Shown: one piece after another, positions 1 to 28,251 of the stretch | Layout of the letters: every line of letters begins with the position of its first letter | Position numbering within the stretch: the stretch's first letter is position 1 | From: Pempheris klunzingeri | Lineage: Eukaryota > Chordata > Actinopteri > Acropomatiformes > Pempheridae | NCBI RefSeq assembly: GCF_042242105.1 | Contig: NC_092022.1 | Span: 11,466,001 to 11,530,000 of the forward strand | Reading direction: 5' to 3' | Length of the DNA stretch: 64,000 nucleotides | Program-made: the position numbers and the translations under genes | Notes under the pieces: generated by a model | What the model was told of the DNA's origin: nothing | The model's input: the letters and a program-made list of their open reading frames with translations, nothing else | Database searches by the model: none

Positions 1-11440
<11,440 letters not shown>

Positions 11441-12359
11441 CAACAAAGAGGCCGACCGCAGCCTGACTCCCACTGCACTGACAAGACAGAGACTGCAGAG
11501 AGACTTAGTGGTCAGCTCGGCTATGAGCACCGAGGCAGGGTGCGAACACACTGGGGACAGGAGACGGCCAACAGAGATGAGCGTGGCCTGTCTGTATGTT
11601 GTCACGTACTCAGATGCACACATGTAGGACGTTGTCCATGTTTGAAGGCTTTTTCTCAAGCTGCTCGAGAGATCACAAAGCCCAGTTGCCTTAGAACGGA
11701 AGTGGCTATGCTTGTGTTAATGAGCAATAGTACAAGTATTTCATCTGGAGTCGTTATTTATTTTCATTCGGATGGATTTTTTGTGATGACCTTGTACAAA
11801 AAAGAATATATACACAAAAAAACAAACAAAACTACGTTACTTAAAAGAAAATATGCAAGGACAACATGAAGGATGAAAATGACCAAAGAACAAATGTTTA
11901 ATATGAAACACACACTAATTCTGTTCAAAAGTACAGTAACATTGAGTAATTTATTCATCTTTTGACAGCAATGGCCACGGTTATGTCACTGCCGTCAACA
12001 GCGGCGAACACTTTTTTTTTTGTTGTGGACTTAATATGAAGGAGAACACATGCACACGTTCGCAGATAGAAAACACTCACAATAACCTTGGCTTGGACTT
12101 GTGTCTCTTATCAGGGCCTTCTTTGTTTCTTCCAGCCTGTGATTAGCCATAGCCTGGACACAAGGATGTTTGTGGTTCACTGAAATGTACGATTGATTAC
12201 CTTCTCCCTGCAATGTATTTTTGGCTCAAGCCAAAAACAAGAAGTATAAAACAAAAGAGGAACAGCTGCATTAGTGTCACGGTACTGAAGAGAGATTGTC
12301 AAACTGTTATGAAACATTTTATATGTGTGTGTGTGTGCGTGCCGTATGTATGACCGTTT

Positions 12360-12395
<36 letters not shown>

Positions 12396-13290
12396 GGGTG
12401 TGAGCACACGTAGCTGAATGCTGATCTTTATCTATAAAGGGGCATACTGTAACTTTTCACTGTGAGGTTTTTATGATACTGTATGACAATGCTTTCTTGC
12501 CAAACTGGTTGCTGCGAGGCATGTTTTATATTATTCTTCGGAGTTGTGTGCCCATTCCTGATCTCTTGTGTCAGTATATTAATTTGAAAAGAACTGCGTC
12601 ACAGAGCCTTTTACTGGACTGTGACTTTGACTGACTTCATTCCAACCTAAAGAAGCGAAAGCCTATGAAACGTATATTTTGGATTGTGTCACAACGTGGG
12701 AACGGAAACTACTTTCCTGACGGCTTCAGGATTAACTGTATGCAGGAATTCTCCATCTGCTCACAAATATTGCCTTGTGATTATGCAGTTCCAAAGTCTG
12801 TGTACTTCATGGACCAATATTCACAACTTTACACAACAGTATTTGACCCTATATGGTTGTATTTGGCACATGGAGGCTTGTAACCCCCCAAAATTAATCA
12901 TATGAATGTATGTAAAAATGAACATTTTTGTCCACAATGAAATTACTACTGAAGAAAACCACTCTTTACATTGCCTTTGGTACTGAGGAAGGAGCTTAAT
13001 CATTGTACTAGAGGCCAAATTGATTGGACTTGATGAAAAGTGAAGGTATATTTTATATTTAGATGCACAACACTTGGTGTTGATATGCTCACTTTTCTGT
13101 CCGAGCCTAAAAATGCTGGCTTCATAGGCTACAAAAAAGATGGTCACTTTCGCTTATCCCTCTCTGTCCTTAAAATTAAAGGTGCATTTTCTTTTCAAAC
13201 TTGACAGAGTTTAAAAAATAGTGCAATGATTGATTTGATTCATTTCCCCTTGGATAAGAAATTAATAAATGGCTGTATTTGCAATGATTG
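11441..13290 (+). other. adcy6: adcy6 3' untranslated region (inferred extent)
   Basis: No gene is visible between the adcy6 stop codon and the galnt6 5' region. The AT-rich sequence after the stop is most simply the adcy6 3'UTR. A candidate poly(A) signal AATAAA at 13264-13269 is followed by a GT-rich stretch, and a second one lies at 13424-13429. A (GT)n tract sits at 12362-12393. The end is inferred, not proven. Confidence 0.5.
12362..12393. repeat. (GT)n microsatellite
   Basis: A perfect GT tract of about 16 units in the presumed adcy6 3'UTR, preceded by a shorter one at about 12322-12338. Confidence 0.9.
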
Positions 13291-13429
13291 TGTCTATTTG
13301 GTTTATTGTTGCTGTGGATGCTCTTGGGTCTCTACAGTAGAGATGACAGTAAAATTAATTTTGCAAAAGAGAACTAGGGCACTGCCATCATTAAACTTGT
13401 TCTTTTTGCTCTGTGCGGAGAGGAATAAA

Positions 13430-14279
13430 TACAAAAGAAAACATATTTATGATTGCTGCCGTTTTAGAAAAGGCCAGTGAATATTTTAGAGATGAAACAC
13501 CTCAAAACACTCCCAACAAAATACAAAAAATCCAGAGCAAATGCATTCATTTTCTTTCACAAATATTTACTTCTCCAACAGTTTAATCTCACGGCACAGC
13601 GTCAGCCGACTTAGAGGTGCTCTATTTGTTTGGCTTTTATTTAGCTCTCATGTCAATCAGCAGCCTGCAATCAGGATTTCTCCCTGTGACAGTAACCTGA
13701 GAGAGGCCTGCCTCTCCTTTTTCTGAATAAATCAGTCTACAGTTTCAAGAGGGCGATACAGGAGAGAGTATTTAATTGCTTGCACATGAATAATGAATTT
13801 CTGTTGAGGTAATGGCAATGTTCACTTACAGCACTCTATGCTGAACATTAATTAAGCGACATAAATTCCTCCTAATCCCTGGTGAAAAAGCACCAATGTT
13901 ACTATAATGGGCCCAGGAAACAGGGACTTGCTTTGTATCTGTGACACACACAATACAAACGCCATTTTCTTTTTGTTTGCTTGTTTTTTTTACACCATGA
14001 TAGACACACACACACACCTACACGTGCACATTTTTACATGTAGTAGCTGCATGACATTTGTACAATCTTCAAAATTGTACCAAATGTAGTTTAGTTTGTT
14101 TTATGTTCATTTAATAGGATTTTTTTTGGATTCTTTTTTTTTTTTTTTTCGCTTTGTTTATTATTTTTCCACATTGAGTTCAGATTGCATGTCATGTGCA
14201 TAGAGGTCCTTCTCATTGACAGTCACCTTTAACGCGGAAATAAGTGCGTCTGGGGGGCGGGTGGCCAGCAGGGGACTCA
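13430..14279. other. Intergenic AT-rich sequence between adcy6 and galnt6
   Basis: No gene, RNA or clear repeat is seen. A short CA tract (about 14005-14018) and a poly(T) run (about 14136-14149) are the only simple features. Confidence 0.5.
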
Positions 14280-14484
14280 CTCCGGCTAATCATTTCAACA
14301 AATGGCACCTGTTGGGTTCAAAGGAAAAGCCGGCAGGACGCAGAGCTGCTGCATCCTGCTGCTCTCCGACGTCCAGTTTGACAACTTGGACAGAAAATCC
14401 GCTCCTTTGGCTGCTTCTCACCCAATTACAGAAATATCAAATCAGCCGGAGCAGGTGTGGGCGACGACTGCTCGTCAGTTTTAG
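14280..14484 (+). other. galnt6: Probable galnt6 5' untranslated exon
   Basis: A GC-richer segment ends at a good donor (CAGTTTTAG followed by GTACGT at 14485). The next acceptor in the right place is TATTTTGCAG at 15765-15774, whose exon carries the galnt6 start codon. The left boundary is not visible and is only nominal. Confidence 0.4.
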
Positions 14485-15823
14485 GTACGTTTGTAGCGTT
14501 AGCGGCACTTTTGGAGAGACAGAAAGCTTTTAATATTTTCATTTCACTAGCGTCTCGGCGGAGTTGAGATTGACTGGTCTAATTCGCCTGTCAGATATGT
14601 GACTTCCGCTAAAAGAGATTAAACGTGACTTCTTACATGTGATGTCTAGCCCTGCACGGACCTGTGTGTTATGAATGAAAGCAGACTTGTTCCTGTCAAC
14701 TCTAACTTTCATTTTGCTGCTGTTTGGCTGACTGACGTTTTGTCAGTACTTTTTGGCTTTTATTGACTGCAGTTTGAATGTTTGTGCTTCAAGTTACTCT
14801 CAGCTGTAGAAGAGTGTGAATAATTGTTAAACATTGTGTTTCTGATGAGCACACTTGTCCCTGTCTGAAAATACTAAAAGCTGGCCTAATGGGACATAAT
14901 GGTATTTGGGCACACAATCAAACAGCCCACATAATATTGATTAGATTTTTAAAGTCGCCTGGTTGAATATATTTCCTGCCTCCTCCCTTGTTGTAAATGT
15001 GATGACAGCAAACTGGACTAACTGGTTGCCCATTAGAGACAAATGCAGCGTGGGATGTGTTGTTTCTGGAGCACCAAAAGAGTGTCCTCTTGAATCAATT
15101 ATGAAGGAGGCTGGCTTGAGAATGAAGTAAATTAATTATGACCAAGTAAGAGTGAGTCTCTAACTGAGCAGTGATCACCTAAGGACACGCAGATGTCCTA
15201 CATTGCAACAATATCCTGTTCCACGTAGCAGGAAACAGCCTGTTATTGTGCCAGGGCTTGGTGAAGTTATGGTCTTGTTATGCTCCATGTAGCAAACTTG
15301 ACTTCCTGTAGCAGGTGACAGCCAGTGACGTGTCTTTGGAGCACGGTGTCACGTAAGCACTCATTAACTGGTGTAGGAGTTGACAGTTGAGCCAGCAGTG
15401 TGATGGCTCACCTGCTGCCACGTGGGTCCTGGAGGACTGCGGCCGGAGCAGGTGGACTCAGGTGTTTACTGAGAGGTGTGGCGTGTTTGTTCACACTCTC
15501 CACCTCCCTGTTCTCTCCACCCGCCCTCTGGGACCGTTTCCTAAAGAGACAGACAGGGAGGGAGGAGCAAAGGTGACTAGATTTACCTGCTGCTATGACA
15601 TTTGCAGAGACGCACAAACCGGATCGTTCTCTTGCTTGTCGTCTGTTTTTGCTGCAGGAGTAACTCACTGAATGTTGAGCCAGTAGGCTAAAGGCAGGTA
15701 AGGGTTGCAGAGGAGCGCGTTTTGAGGAAAGTATTGGCTGAAACGCTCACATAACATGCACAAATATTTTGCAGCCAACGTCTGGGGAATCAACAGCCTC
15801 GAGAGCAACACCCCTTCTGAAAC

Positions 15824-18800
15824 ATGCGTCTGTTCCTGCGCCGGCGTATGTCCCCCCTGAAACTGGTGCTCCTCGGGGGGACTCTTTTCATGGTGGCCCT
15901 CGTGGTTCTCCAGAGGGATGTTGGCTCTTCGCCTGCCAGTGACCCCTGGTTTCAAGAGCTGGTGGACAAGAAGGACAAGGTGATGGTCATGGTCCGAGAG
16001 GCTGTCAACAACATTGGCTTCCAGATCGGAGCTCCACAGCCTCCACCAGTGCAGGAGCGGCCCACCCAGGACAACAACTGCCCCACTGGATTCTACACCC
16101 AGGCTGAGCTCAAACCTCACCTGGAGAGACCGCCCCAGGACCCCCAAAGCCCCGGGGCTGATGGGAAGGTGTTTCAAAAAGACCACATGTCCCCAGAGGA
16201 GGAGAAGGAGAAGGAGGAGGGTATGAAACGGCACTGTTTCAACCAGTTTGCCAGCGACCGCATCTCGCTCAGCCGTAGTCTTGGGGATGACACAAGGCCT
16301 CCAGAGTAAGGACACACTCAAAATAAACTGAGATAGTTTGGACTAATCACTGTTTTATCAACAAATATACTGAAATGTACACAGCAGGGCAGATAACACT
16401 GCTGGTATAAGCTGGGGTCATTTTCAATTTTCTCCCTCAATTCCTATAAAAACCTCTCAATTAAACGGCTAATCAGAAATGTAACCTGTGTGTGTAATAT
16501 ATAAAACTGAATATATAATACTAAATACTTTGCAGTTTAAATGTTAAATGAACATCTGAACATGTCACAGGCTTGACAGTCCTTTAAATATTTGCTTTGC
16601 AGAGCTTTCAAGACGCTATTTGCCCATTGTGCTAAGGTGTTAGTGAGCAGACCATGAATATCTACAAACAATGGCATCCATGGAACATCCATTTCATCAG
16701 ATACGTGTCTCACTTTTGCTTTTTGTTGCTGTCTCTCTGTGTTTTCACGTGGCTGACCTTGCTCAGATGCGTAGAGAGGAAGTTTCGCCGCTGTCCTCAC
16801 CTTCCCACCACCAGTGTCATTATTGTCTTCCACAATGAGGCTTGGTCCACGCTCCTTAGGACGGTCTACAGCGTTCTGCACACATCTCCTGCTGTGCTGC
16901 TCAAAGAGATTATCTTGGTGGATGACGCCAGTGGTGCAGGTGAGGAAAATGTAAATACATATGAATGACAACACATACTGAAGACCTTGTGTAAGAGCTT
17001 GGTGACAGCAAGAGTGGCTGGGACTTCAGTTTCATTTCGTGATTCCATCTTATTTCTGCTCTTAATCAGTAGTAATCAGGAGGAATTCATTTGTAAGAGC
17101 AGCAGTTCTGTTCACCTGTTGAGTGCTGGGAAGGTGATGTTTCAATATAGTGAATATAAATTGAATATTTCACAGACCAGCAGAGTAGGAAGTGAACTGC
17201 CAGTGCTACACTACAGGAGAGGACAAGCACCATAGAAGAACAGTAATGCTGAGCTACAGTTTATGCAGTCCCAATATTTCAGTTAACATATATATATGTG
17301 AAACTTCATTTTGCTTCCAGTATTGAAAAATGATTTGCTGAAATGCTGAAAAAGCCCTTCATGTAATTCTGACATTTTATTTAAAGATAAAAAAAACTTG
17401 TACTCACTGTAAACTGTTTCACAGAAAAGTTCTGAAACATTTTTAATGATAGAAGGAAGCTCTGGTGGGGTATTTCTTAAATAAGCTGCAGGCAGGGAAG
17501 TAATTTATTAATTTATTTGACTTTTTTAGGTAAGTCACTGTAAGGTGTGAACTTTGATAAGATAACCCACAATTATGGAGGCTTGGGATTTGTAGCAGCT
17601 TGCGCACACAGTAACAGGTTGGCGGGGTTTTACAAATAGCAGAAGAGATTTCTGTAGAGCGTTATGTGCAGGGAGACAATAGTTAACAATTTACACCCTG
17701 TGTTTTACACCTGTGTTTTACACTGGGTGTGTCAACAAGGCTGGCCTCCAGTGAAACGTATTTCACTGAGAGTTGGCAAATGCGACAGGACAGTTATGAG
17801 ATATCTTTGATCTATGAGTGCAGCTTTGTTTTGCATAGGAAAGTGTTTTACATCATGTTCTGGGAAATGTTATCATTACTGTACAGCCATTGTCTGTTTT
17901 CCCTACCCCATTGGTTTATTGTTTGTTCTCTCTATTAGTAATCTTTAAATATATTTCTATGCACATTTGCTAATGGTTTGCACAGTAGTTAGAAGCTAAA
18001 TTGGGTCTACTGGTACATACTGGGTGCAATAACTACAAAGCTGAATCTAACTAACTAACCTAAAATGCTGATCAGGTATACTACAGTGTTTTTAAGAGAC
18101 ACCTTCACCGCCAATGGTGCTGGCAGTTAATATTTTAGGTGTTACATCGTTTTGGTCTATAGACTGAAAGAACAAAAGGGGAAGACTGTGCAATGCTTTT
18201 TGATTAGACAGAGACAGAAAAATCTCTTCCGATGTCGTCATCATGATGTATCAGTTCTCACATACGTGCTCTATGACAGTGGGTACTAGCCTGAGAGTAA
18301 AGCAGGTGCAAGACTGACTGTAAGGGATAATAATAAGTCATGCACACCGCTAAAGGTTTTGTTGGTTACATCAGCATTTAGTATGAAGTAATATTCAATG
18401 GCCTCTTGACCGAGCTTTAAATATCTTCTTTATTCATAATCTCTGCCATGAACCAATGTGCCGCTAACTCTATACTCTACTCTACTATACTCAGACTTCC
18501 CTTTTCGCTATCAGAGCAGCAGCTCTCTGTCATAACGTTTAGACGTGTGGTTGGTGGTTTTACTCAGACCGAAACTCATGACAAATGTACATCGTGCGCT
18601 GTGGCATTGAATGCCCTCAAGAAGGGAAGTGTGACCCAGTTTTACCAGCAATGTTTCCACTTCATTGCCATTTTTTCTGGCAGGGGTGTCATTTGGCTTT
18701 TTCTTCTCTGGGGTAGCATCATTAAATACCAGGCAGAAGATAAGCGCTTCACTGACTACATCTGGTTGTAAGTCTGTTGTACCTCAGATGTTACCCAGCA

Positions 18801-21800
18801 CTGGGTGTTTTTCAAAGTGTGCTCTGTTGCATCTGTAACCACACCCAACAATGATGTCAAAGTGCACCCTGAGTACAGCTTCAGCCACCGGAGCTCAGTG
18901 AAGACAAAATGCTCACCATAATGTTGTTTTTATTCCTTCAGAGCACCTGAAGATCCAGCTGGAGGAATATGTGCGTCAGCTGAAGATAGTCCGTGTGGTG
19001 AGGCAGCTGGAGAGGAAAGGCCTCATCACTGCCAGGCTGCTGGGTGCCAGTATCGCTCAGGGCGAAGTGCTAACCTTTCTTGACGCACACTGTGAGAAAA
19101 CACAAACGCTGCCACAACAACAACAATCCATAAGCCACGGTTGCCTTTTTAAGTAGCTGTGTGTCGCTCATTGGGGCAATAGCACTTCCACAGTTTGTCT
19201 GTTGCTTCTCGTCCTTTCTAATAGTACTACATGAAAGCGTCTCATACGGTAATTCTGTAATTAGTTTGTTTGAGACAATATTAAGGTCCATCTATCCATG
19301 ACAATTTAAATAGTCTACTTCAACAGTTCTGCTAACTTGGACGTATGTTGTGACCGTAGATTGTATGAAAGAAGTGGATGTAGCTTCCAGATCTGAAAAG
19401 GGAAGCCAGTGCAGAATTTCCCAAAACCTGCATCCTTTTAATGGCCAGCATGAGGCGACTCCTCTGGTTGCAAAAAGAAGTTGGTTTATTAACAAAACAA
19501 TTAAAGTCGCTAGTTTACAGTCTTCTTCAACACACTGTGACATTCATATACTAAATTATGGTCCCAAGCGATCTTCTGGCTGCAAAAAAACCAAGATGGC
19601 GATGCCCGTAAAGCCAAGCTTCAAACTGGCTTCAAACCGTCAGTCCACAAACCAATGAGTGACGTCACAGTGATGAAGTCCACTTCTTCTATACAGTCTA
19701 TGGTTATGAAAGGTGATGTCACACAAGATACCAACATAAAAAAGGGACCAATTATTTGTCACTTTGGACACAGGCATCTGCTTAATGTAATGTAATACCA
19801 GCATGTTTATGACTCGATGCTTTGTCCCATCTTGACTCTCTACACCTAGAACTGATTAGTGGCAATGCATTTTTTTTATATAGTGGAGGTTTAGAAGTAG
19901 GTATAAACTGATCTCTGTCCTTCCTCCCCTGTCTTCTAGGTGAGTGTTTCCATGGTTGGCTAGAGCCTCTATTGGCCCGCATTGTTGAGGAGCCCACTGC
20001 TGTAGTTAGTCCAGAGATCACCACCATTGACCTCAACACCTTTCACTTCAACAAGCCTGTGGCCACTAACCGTGCTTTCAACCGCGGTAACTTCGACTGG
20101 AGCCTGACGTTCGGCTGGGAGCCAATCCCAGAGGAGGCGAAGAAGCTGCGCAAGGATGAAACCTATCCTGTAAAGTAAGACGGGTCATGTTGGTTTCACT
20201 CAGAACATCCTGAATCATTCAAGTGTCTAAAGCCTTTGTGTCTGGCTATGAAAATTTCAGAACACCTACTTTTGCTGGAGGTCTCTTCTCAATCTCGACA
20301 AAGTACTTTGAACACATTGGAACCTATGATGACAAGATGGAGATCTGGGGTGGTGAAAATGTGGAGATGTCCTTCAGGGTCAGTCTCTTAATTCCTACTC
20401 CCACAGCCTTAAATATTACTCAATAAGTGTCCCAATCATTATCAAGTTAGTCTGACTTGTTACCTGCGTTAAATGGCTCACAGGTCTGGCAGTGTGGGGG
20501 TCAGCTAGAGATCATACCTTGTTCAGTGGTGGGCCATGTCTTCCGCACTAAGAGCCCCCACACCTTCCCCAAGGGCACAGAAGTCATCACTCGTAACCAG
20601 GTACGCCTGGCTGAGGTCTGGATGGATGACTACAAGAAGATATACTATCGCCGCAACAAGAATGCTGCAGTCATGGCCAGTGAGGTCAGTGTGACCGGCT
20701 GTTAAATGCACATGAATAAAATGCCATTGATCACCCTCCTTCCACAACATTTTTACTAGAATTTACATTTATATGACAACATAATTGTAAGTGATTGTTC
20801 TCAGATGTTTAAATACACCCCCTTCACTGTTACAGCATAAGTACGGGGACATTTCTGATCGTCTGAATCTGAGAGAGAGGCTAAAATGCAAGAACTTCAC
20901 CTGGTACTTAAACACAGTCTACCCAGAGGCCTTCATTCCAGACTTATCCCCAGAAAAATTTGGAGCAGTGAGTCACGTTTCTCTTTGTCTGTATGTGGAT
21001 GTCTATGATATAATAGACCACACGTGTTTCATAACTGCAGCTGTATTTTACTGCTATTTTTGTCTGTGTTTGCACCAGATTAGAAATTCAGGATCTAAAA
21101 CATGTCTGGATGTCGGAGAGAATAACCAGGGAGGTAAACCTATGATCATGTACCAGTGTCACAACATGGGAGGCAATCAGGTACAATGAATCTGACTCTC
21201 ACTTTTCTGAATTTAAGAATGCAGGATAATTTGACGTTCTCTGGGACAGTTAGGTCTCTGATTGGATGATTGTCTCTTCTAGTACTTTGAATACACATCT
21301 CATAAGGAGCTGCGTCATAACATTGGAAAGCAGCTGTGCCTTCACGCCACCCCACAGCCAGAACCAGTGAAGATTGAGTTATGCCAGCGGAAGGGGAAGG
21401 GCACCAGTTTGGCACCACAACAGGAGTGGGTCTTCACAGAGGTGAGGATTTAAAGGAAAAGTTAGACTTTTTGGGATGTTTGCTCATTCGCTTTTTGCAA
21501 AGCGTTAGATGAGAAAATTGATATACCTACCATAGCTTGGCTTAGTACAAAAACTGGAAATAAGGGAAATCTTCCTTACCTTACTTGTTGTCACTGTTGG
21601 GTTGCCAGAGAGCTAGTCGAGTCTCAGAGGTTAACACATATTCTGACTCATAGACCTCCACAGAAACACAAATGATTGATTTTTATGCTTTGGTTTTTGT
21701 ATGGATTTTACAAACAACTCTATAGCTAATTAACAAGACGTGTTAATTAGCTATACAGATGTGAAAATGTTATTCGTCTGCTTAACTAACTCTTCCGCTA

Positions 21801-22012
21801 AAATTTTTCACAGCACAAAATGGTTAAAGGAATAGTTCAAATGTTTATTTAGGCGGGCTTCTACATTGATTCACCTCTTCTCTAATGCTACTCCCCAGGA
21901 AAATCTTCTGAAGAATCCCAGTAGTGGGCTATGTTTAAAGCTGAAAGGAGGCCAGGTTCAGATGGAGCACTGTAATGCTGCTGACCTCTTCCAGCACTGG
22001 ACCTTCAGCTGA
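15824..22012 (+). CDS. galnt6: Polypeptide N-acetylgalactosaminyltransferase 6
   Basis: Starts mucin-type O-glycosylation by moving GalNAc from UDP-GalNAc to Ser/Thr in the Golgi. Ten coding exons: 15824-16305, 16767-16939, 18942-19091, 19940-20174, 20261-20378, 20484-20684, 20836-20967, 21079-21180, 21283-21441, 21899-22012. Phases agree and give 621 residues (human about 622). Seen: a type II membrane anchor (residues about 11-30, after MRLFLRRRM), a stem with [12 protein letters not shown], a GT-A catalytic domain with [18 protein letters not shown] and the metal-binding DAH in [13 protein letters not shown], the GalNAc-T motif [11 protein letters not shown], and a C-terminal ricin-type lectin domain with CLDVGENN and two QxW sites (QEW, QHW). 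[19 protein letters not shown] and [11 protein letters not shown] point to GALNT6 rather than GALNT3. The first ATG after the acceptor was chosen. Confidence 0.95.
19354..19703. mobile_element. MITE-like element with terminal inverted repeats in a galnt6 intron
   Basis: The left end (CCGTAGATTGTATGAAAGAA then GTGGATGTAG) is the imperfect inverse of the right end (AAGTCCACTTCTTCTATACA then GTCTATGG). The interior contains CCAAGATGGCGATGCC and TGAGTGACGTCACAGTGATG, which fit a teleost repeat family I recognise from memory. About 350 bp, no transposase, hence non-autonomous. It lies between the galnt6 exons ending at 19091 and starting at 19940. Confidence 0.65.
21453..21830. repeat. Degenerate teleost interspersed repeat in the last galnt6 intron
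   Basis: AAAGGAAAAGTTAGACTTTT, GCTCATTCGCTTTTTGC, GTTAGATGAGAAAATTGATA and TTAGTACAAAAACTGGAAAT follow the order of a very common fish repeat. A short inverted repeat (TATAGCTAATTAACA ... TGTTAATTAGCTATA, about 21721-21755) is embedded. No open frame. Confidence 0.55.
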
Positions 22013-22460
22013 CCTCCCCGTCTGGCCATCAGGTGACCTCCCGACACCTTGTGTCCCCTTCCTCAGACTCGGCTCCAAGGAGCCGACTCAACATTGATCC
22101 AAAAGGGCTGTGGAGCTTGGGACATTTGGCCATACTGAGTGGACAGTTAAAGATGGAGGACAAAGAAAAGACAGTCACATCTGTAGAAGACGCTTGAGTT
22201 GGCCTTAAGCGGTTTTAAATTTTATTTATGATGGAACCTTAGGAAAGACATGAAGGTGGTTGGGAATTATCAGACATTATCAGAGTGTGGACTTTGCATT
22301 CAGGAGTGGCAGCTTGACTGTGGGACAATGGCTGTGAACTGCAATAATAATTCAGTGAATTTACACTCCAGCTTGGAAAATGACTTCAGTGAATGTGACA
22401 AGTCTCTTTAAAGATTAAGAGATGTGTTTTTTAAATAAAAATTCTACTTTGTTGTGTCAG
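22013..22460 (+). other. galnt6: galnt6 3' untranslated region with poly(A) signal
   Basis: Non-coding sequence follows the stop. AATAAA at 22434-22439 is the first strong poly(A) signal and gives a short 3'UTR. Cleavage about 15-25 nt later is inferred. Confidence 0.6.
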
Positions 22461-23275
22461 AAATTATCATTTGTAAATATATATATATATTTTAATCACC
22501 ACAGCTTTGCAGGAGGTTTCCCAATCAAACAGAAATATATTTGATTAATTATACTACTGTATGTTTACAATGCTAATCTTATTAGTACTAGAGTTTTCTT
22601 TTATGTTTTAGCCGAGTAATACTCTGTAGTGATTTACAGAGTGTACGATACTCTCAAACAGTGATTAAGTCAGAATCTTTGCTGTGGTCACTGATGCTAC
22701 ATATATTAAATAATTTTGGATTTTGAAGCTGCGTGCACGGAAAGGCAATTCATGATTCGTTTTTAAAATCCTGTGAAAATTGTACTGTCAGAGTTTATGT
22801 ACTGATAACAAAGCCATATGACTTTCTCAATCAGAGGCACCTGTTAATGTTTGCCCAACATTTGTCTAAGGAGTGGTTTAGGAGCGACAAACATTCCTGC
22901 CAGCCTGTTCCTACGGTTCCTGTTTTCAACCTTGTCTGGATAGACCTGAAATGTGAGTTGCAATGAATGGACAAGATATCTTCCAGGCTGCCAAACCTGA
23001 TCTGATGCAATGTACAGATTTGATTTCATGCGGGGAGTCGTCCCATACGCCCAACTTGCTGGACTACAGGGCCTGTAGAGCAAAGGTTATACCCTTTACA
23101 AAGTATGAGGAAGCAGGGGCACTAAGGCGTTATTTCTTTGCAACAATAGGTGGCAGCATTAACTCATTGAGTTTTTCTGCAAGGCAAGGATGACAACTGA
23201 AATTTCACCATACTGTGCGTGTCACATAGCTGTAGTGAAATGAGAGAGGCCCCAGTAGGGACAGACTGAGACCAG
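22461..23275. other. Intergenic, likely g6pd promoter and 5'UTR side
   Basis: No coding exon fits. An (AT)n stretch lies at about 22476-22492. The in-frame stop TGA at 23267-23269 limits how far g6pd can extend upstream. No TATA box could be assigned with confidence. Confidence 0.4.
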
Positions 23276-23287
23276 ATGGGCCAGAAG

Positions 23288-26675
<3,388 letters not shown>

Positions 26676-26749
26676 TGGCTTCTGTCATACACATGCACAG
26701 AAGTCACACCCTCTGGAACACACACACACACACACTATTGTTTACAAAC

Positions 26750-26755
26750 AATAAA
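26750..26755 (+). promoter_or_regulatory. g6pd: Candidate g6pd poly(A) signal
   Basis: AATAAA 75 nt after the g6pd stop codon, downstream of a short CA tract (26719-26736). A second AATAAA lies at about 26913. Confidence 0.55.
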
Positions 26756-26919
26756 GTGGATTACAATCTTTCACCGCAATACAGTTGTTTGATTTTGTCT
26801 GCATGTAAAAGAAAATACCACTGCTTTTTATCCTTAATCATCATCAAGAATGAATGTGAAGATAAAATAACTGTAGAAGCCTGATTTGATTGTTCACCAG
26901 TAGATTCATTAAATAAATG

Positions 26920-27860
26920 ATTGTTCACTCTTCTGCCTGCATTTTTTCTTTTAACAGAAATGGCCTCCCTGGCCCTAGGACATAAAAGACTTGTAGAACA
27001 AGAACACCTCTACTGACATGATTGTTGTATTATACTGTAAGCTTGTTCTCTGCTATCAGCAGGCCTGTGTTTACAGTCATCACTAAACCATGATGATACT
27101 GTACATGATGCACACTAAGCAACAAAACCACATAATACCAGCAGGGTTTGTTGGTCTGGTTTGTAACAGGAACTCTCTTGATAACACAAAAGTCTGTCAC
27201 AAAAGAGACACGTTTGAATGCCCTACTTCAGGTAAGAATAACTTCCAGGTAGGTGTTTTAAACTAAATTCAAATCAAAACTGTAAATAATTGTTAACATT
27301 TGTAACGATTAATCTCCCACAGTGCATGAATACGTTTTAACATTACATTATTACTTCAAAATTTCCTTAAGATTTTTTTCAACTGCCTACAGCCAACTGA
27401 CACTGTTTCTCCTGACTTATGTCTCTACCAGGTGCGTGGTCTAGCTGGGGATGCCTCCCATCTACATGCACACTCTTACCGTAAATAGACCATGTGGCAA
27501 TCCTGCGAGGATTCGGCGGGCCATGGGAAGTGCAGCAAAGACGAACATGTGTCTAAACAACTTCTACTATGAGACTATAATATTTGTTCTTTTATGTGTT
27601 ATTTGATTCACTTGTATCAAATAATTTGGTCATACTCTTTATTTTACCATATTTACTGTCTGTGATAATAATATAATGGTCTGTTAGTGTGTTGTAATCT
27701 CATACCCCAATTTAGTTTGATTCACACTAGAAATTTTTTTTTCCTACTGCATGATTGTTTATGTGCAACAAAAAGGAAGATGTTGCTGTTCTTATTCAAT
27801 TCCAAAGGAACACCACACTGTTGAACTGATGTTGACAACATACAGCATAAAAGGAGTCGG
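26920..27860. other. Intergenic sequence between convergent g6pd and cerk
   Basis: AT-rich, with no coding exon, RNA gene or recognisable repeat. It may include 3'UTR of either neighbour. Confidence 0.4.
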
Positions 27861-27869
27861 GTCAGTCTT

Positions 27870-27875
27870 TTTATT
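27870..27875 (-). promoter_or_regulatory. cerk: Candidate cerk poly(A) signal
   Basis: TTTATT on the plus strand reads AATAAA on the minus strand, about 380 nt past the cerk stop. Another lies near 27912. Either would close a 3'UTR of about 0.3-0.4 kb. Confidence 0.45.
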
Positions 27876-28043
27876 GCATTGTCTTTTAACTTCTGTTGAC
27901 TTTCCCCAGGATTTTATTTCCTGGAAGGTAAAATAGACAGCAATTGCAAAAACTGCCTACAAACAGTTATTTGTGCAGAGAAACACTGCACATGTTATTA
28001 TTTACCAGTTTTTAACAGTGTTTCCACAGAGTAGTATTCAGGA

Positions 28044-28069
28044 AACACACACACACACACACACACACA
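28044..28069. repeat. (CA)n microsatellite
   Basis: A perfect CA tract of about 12-13 units in the presumed cerk 3'UTR. Confidence 0.85.
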
Positions 28070-28251
28070 AGAATAATAAAACAAGAATAAATAGTTTCTT
28101 TTCATTTCTGCAATGAGAAAACTTTTTAAAGTACCTGAAATATTAGGAACTCTTTGCCCATGACATTTTGGCTATTCTCTCAGCAAATGTACACGTTAGC
28201 CATGCCTTACAGACATTGTCCCATTGTCACTTTCTTCTCATTATCCAATAT

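Noticed and set aside
15665-16321. 218-codon open frame on the minus strand
   Set aside because: It is antisense to the long first coding exon of galnt6, has no family motifs or splice context, and reflects the base composition of the real exon.
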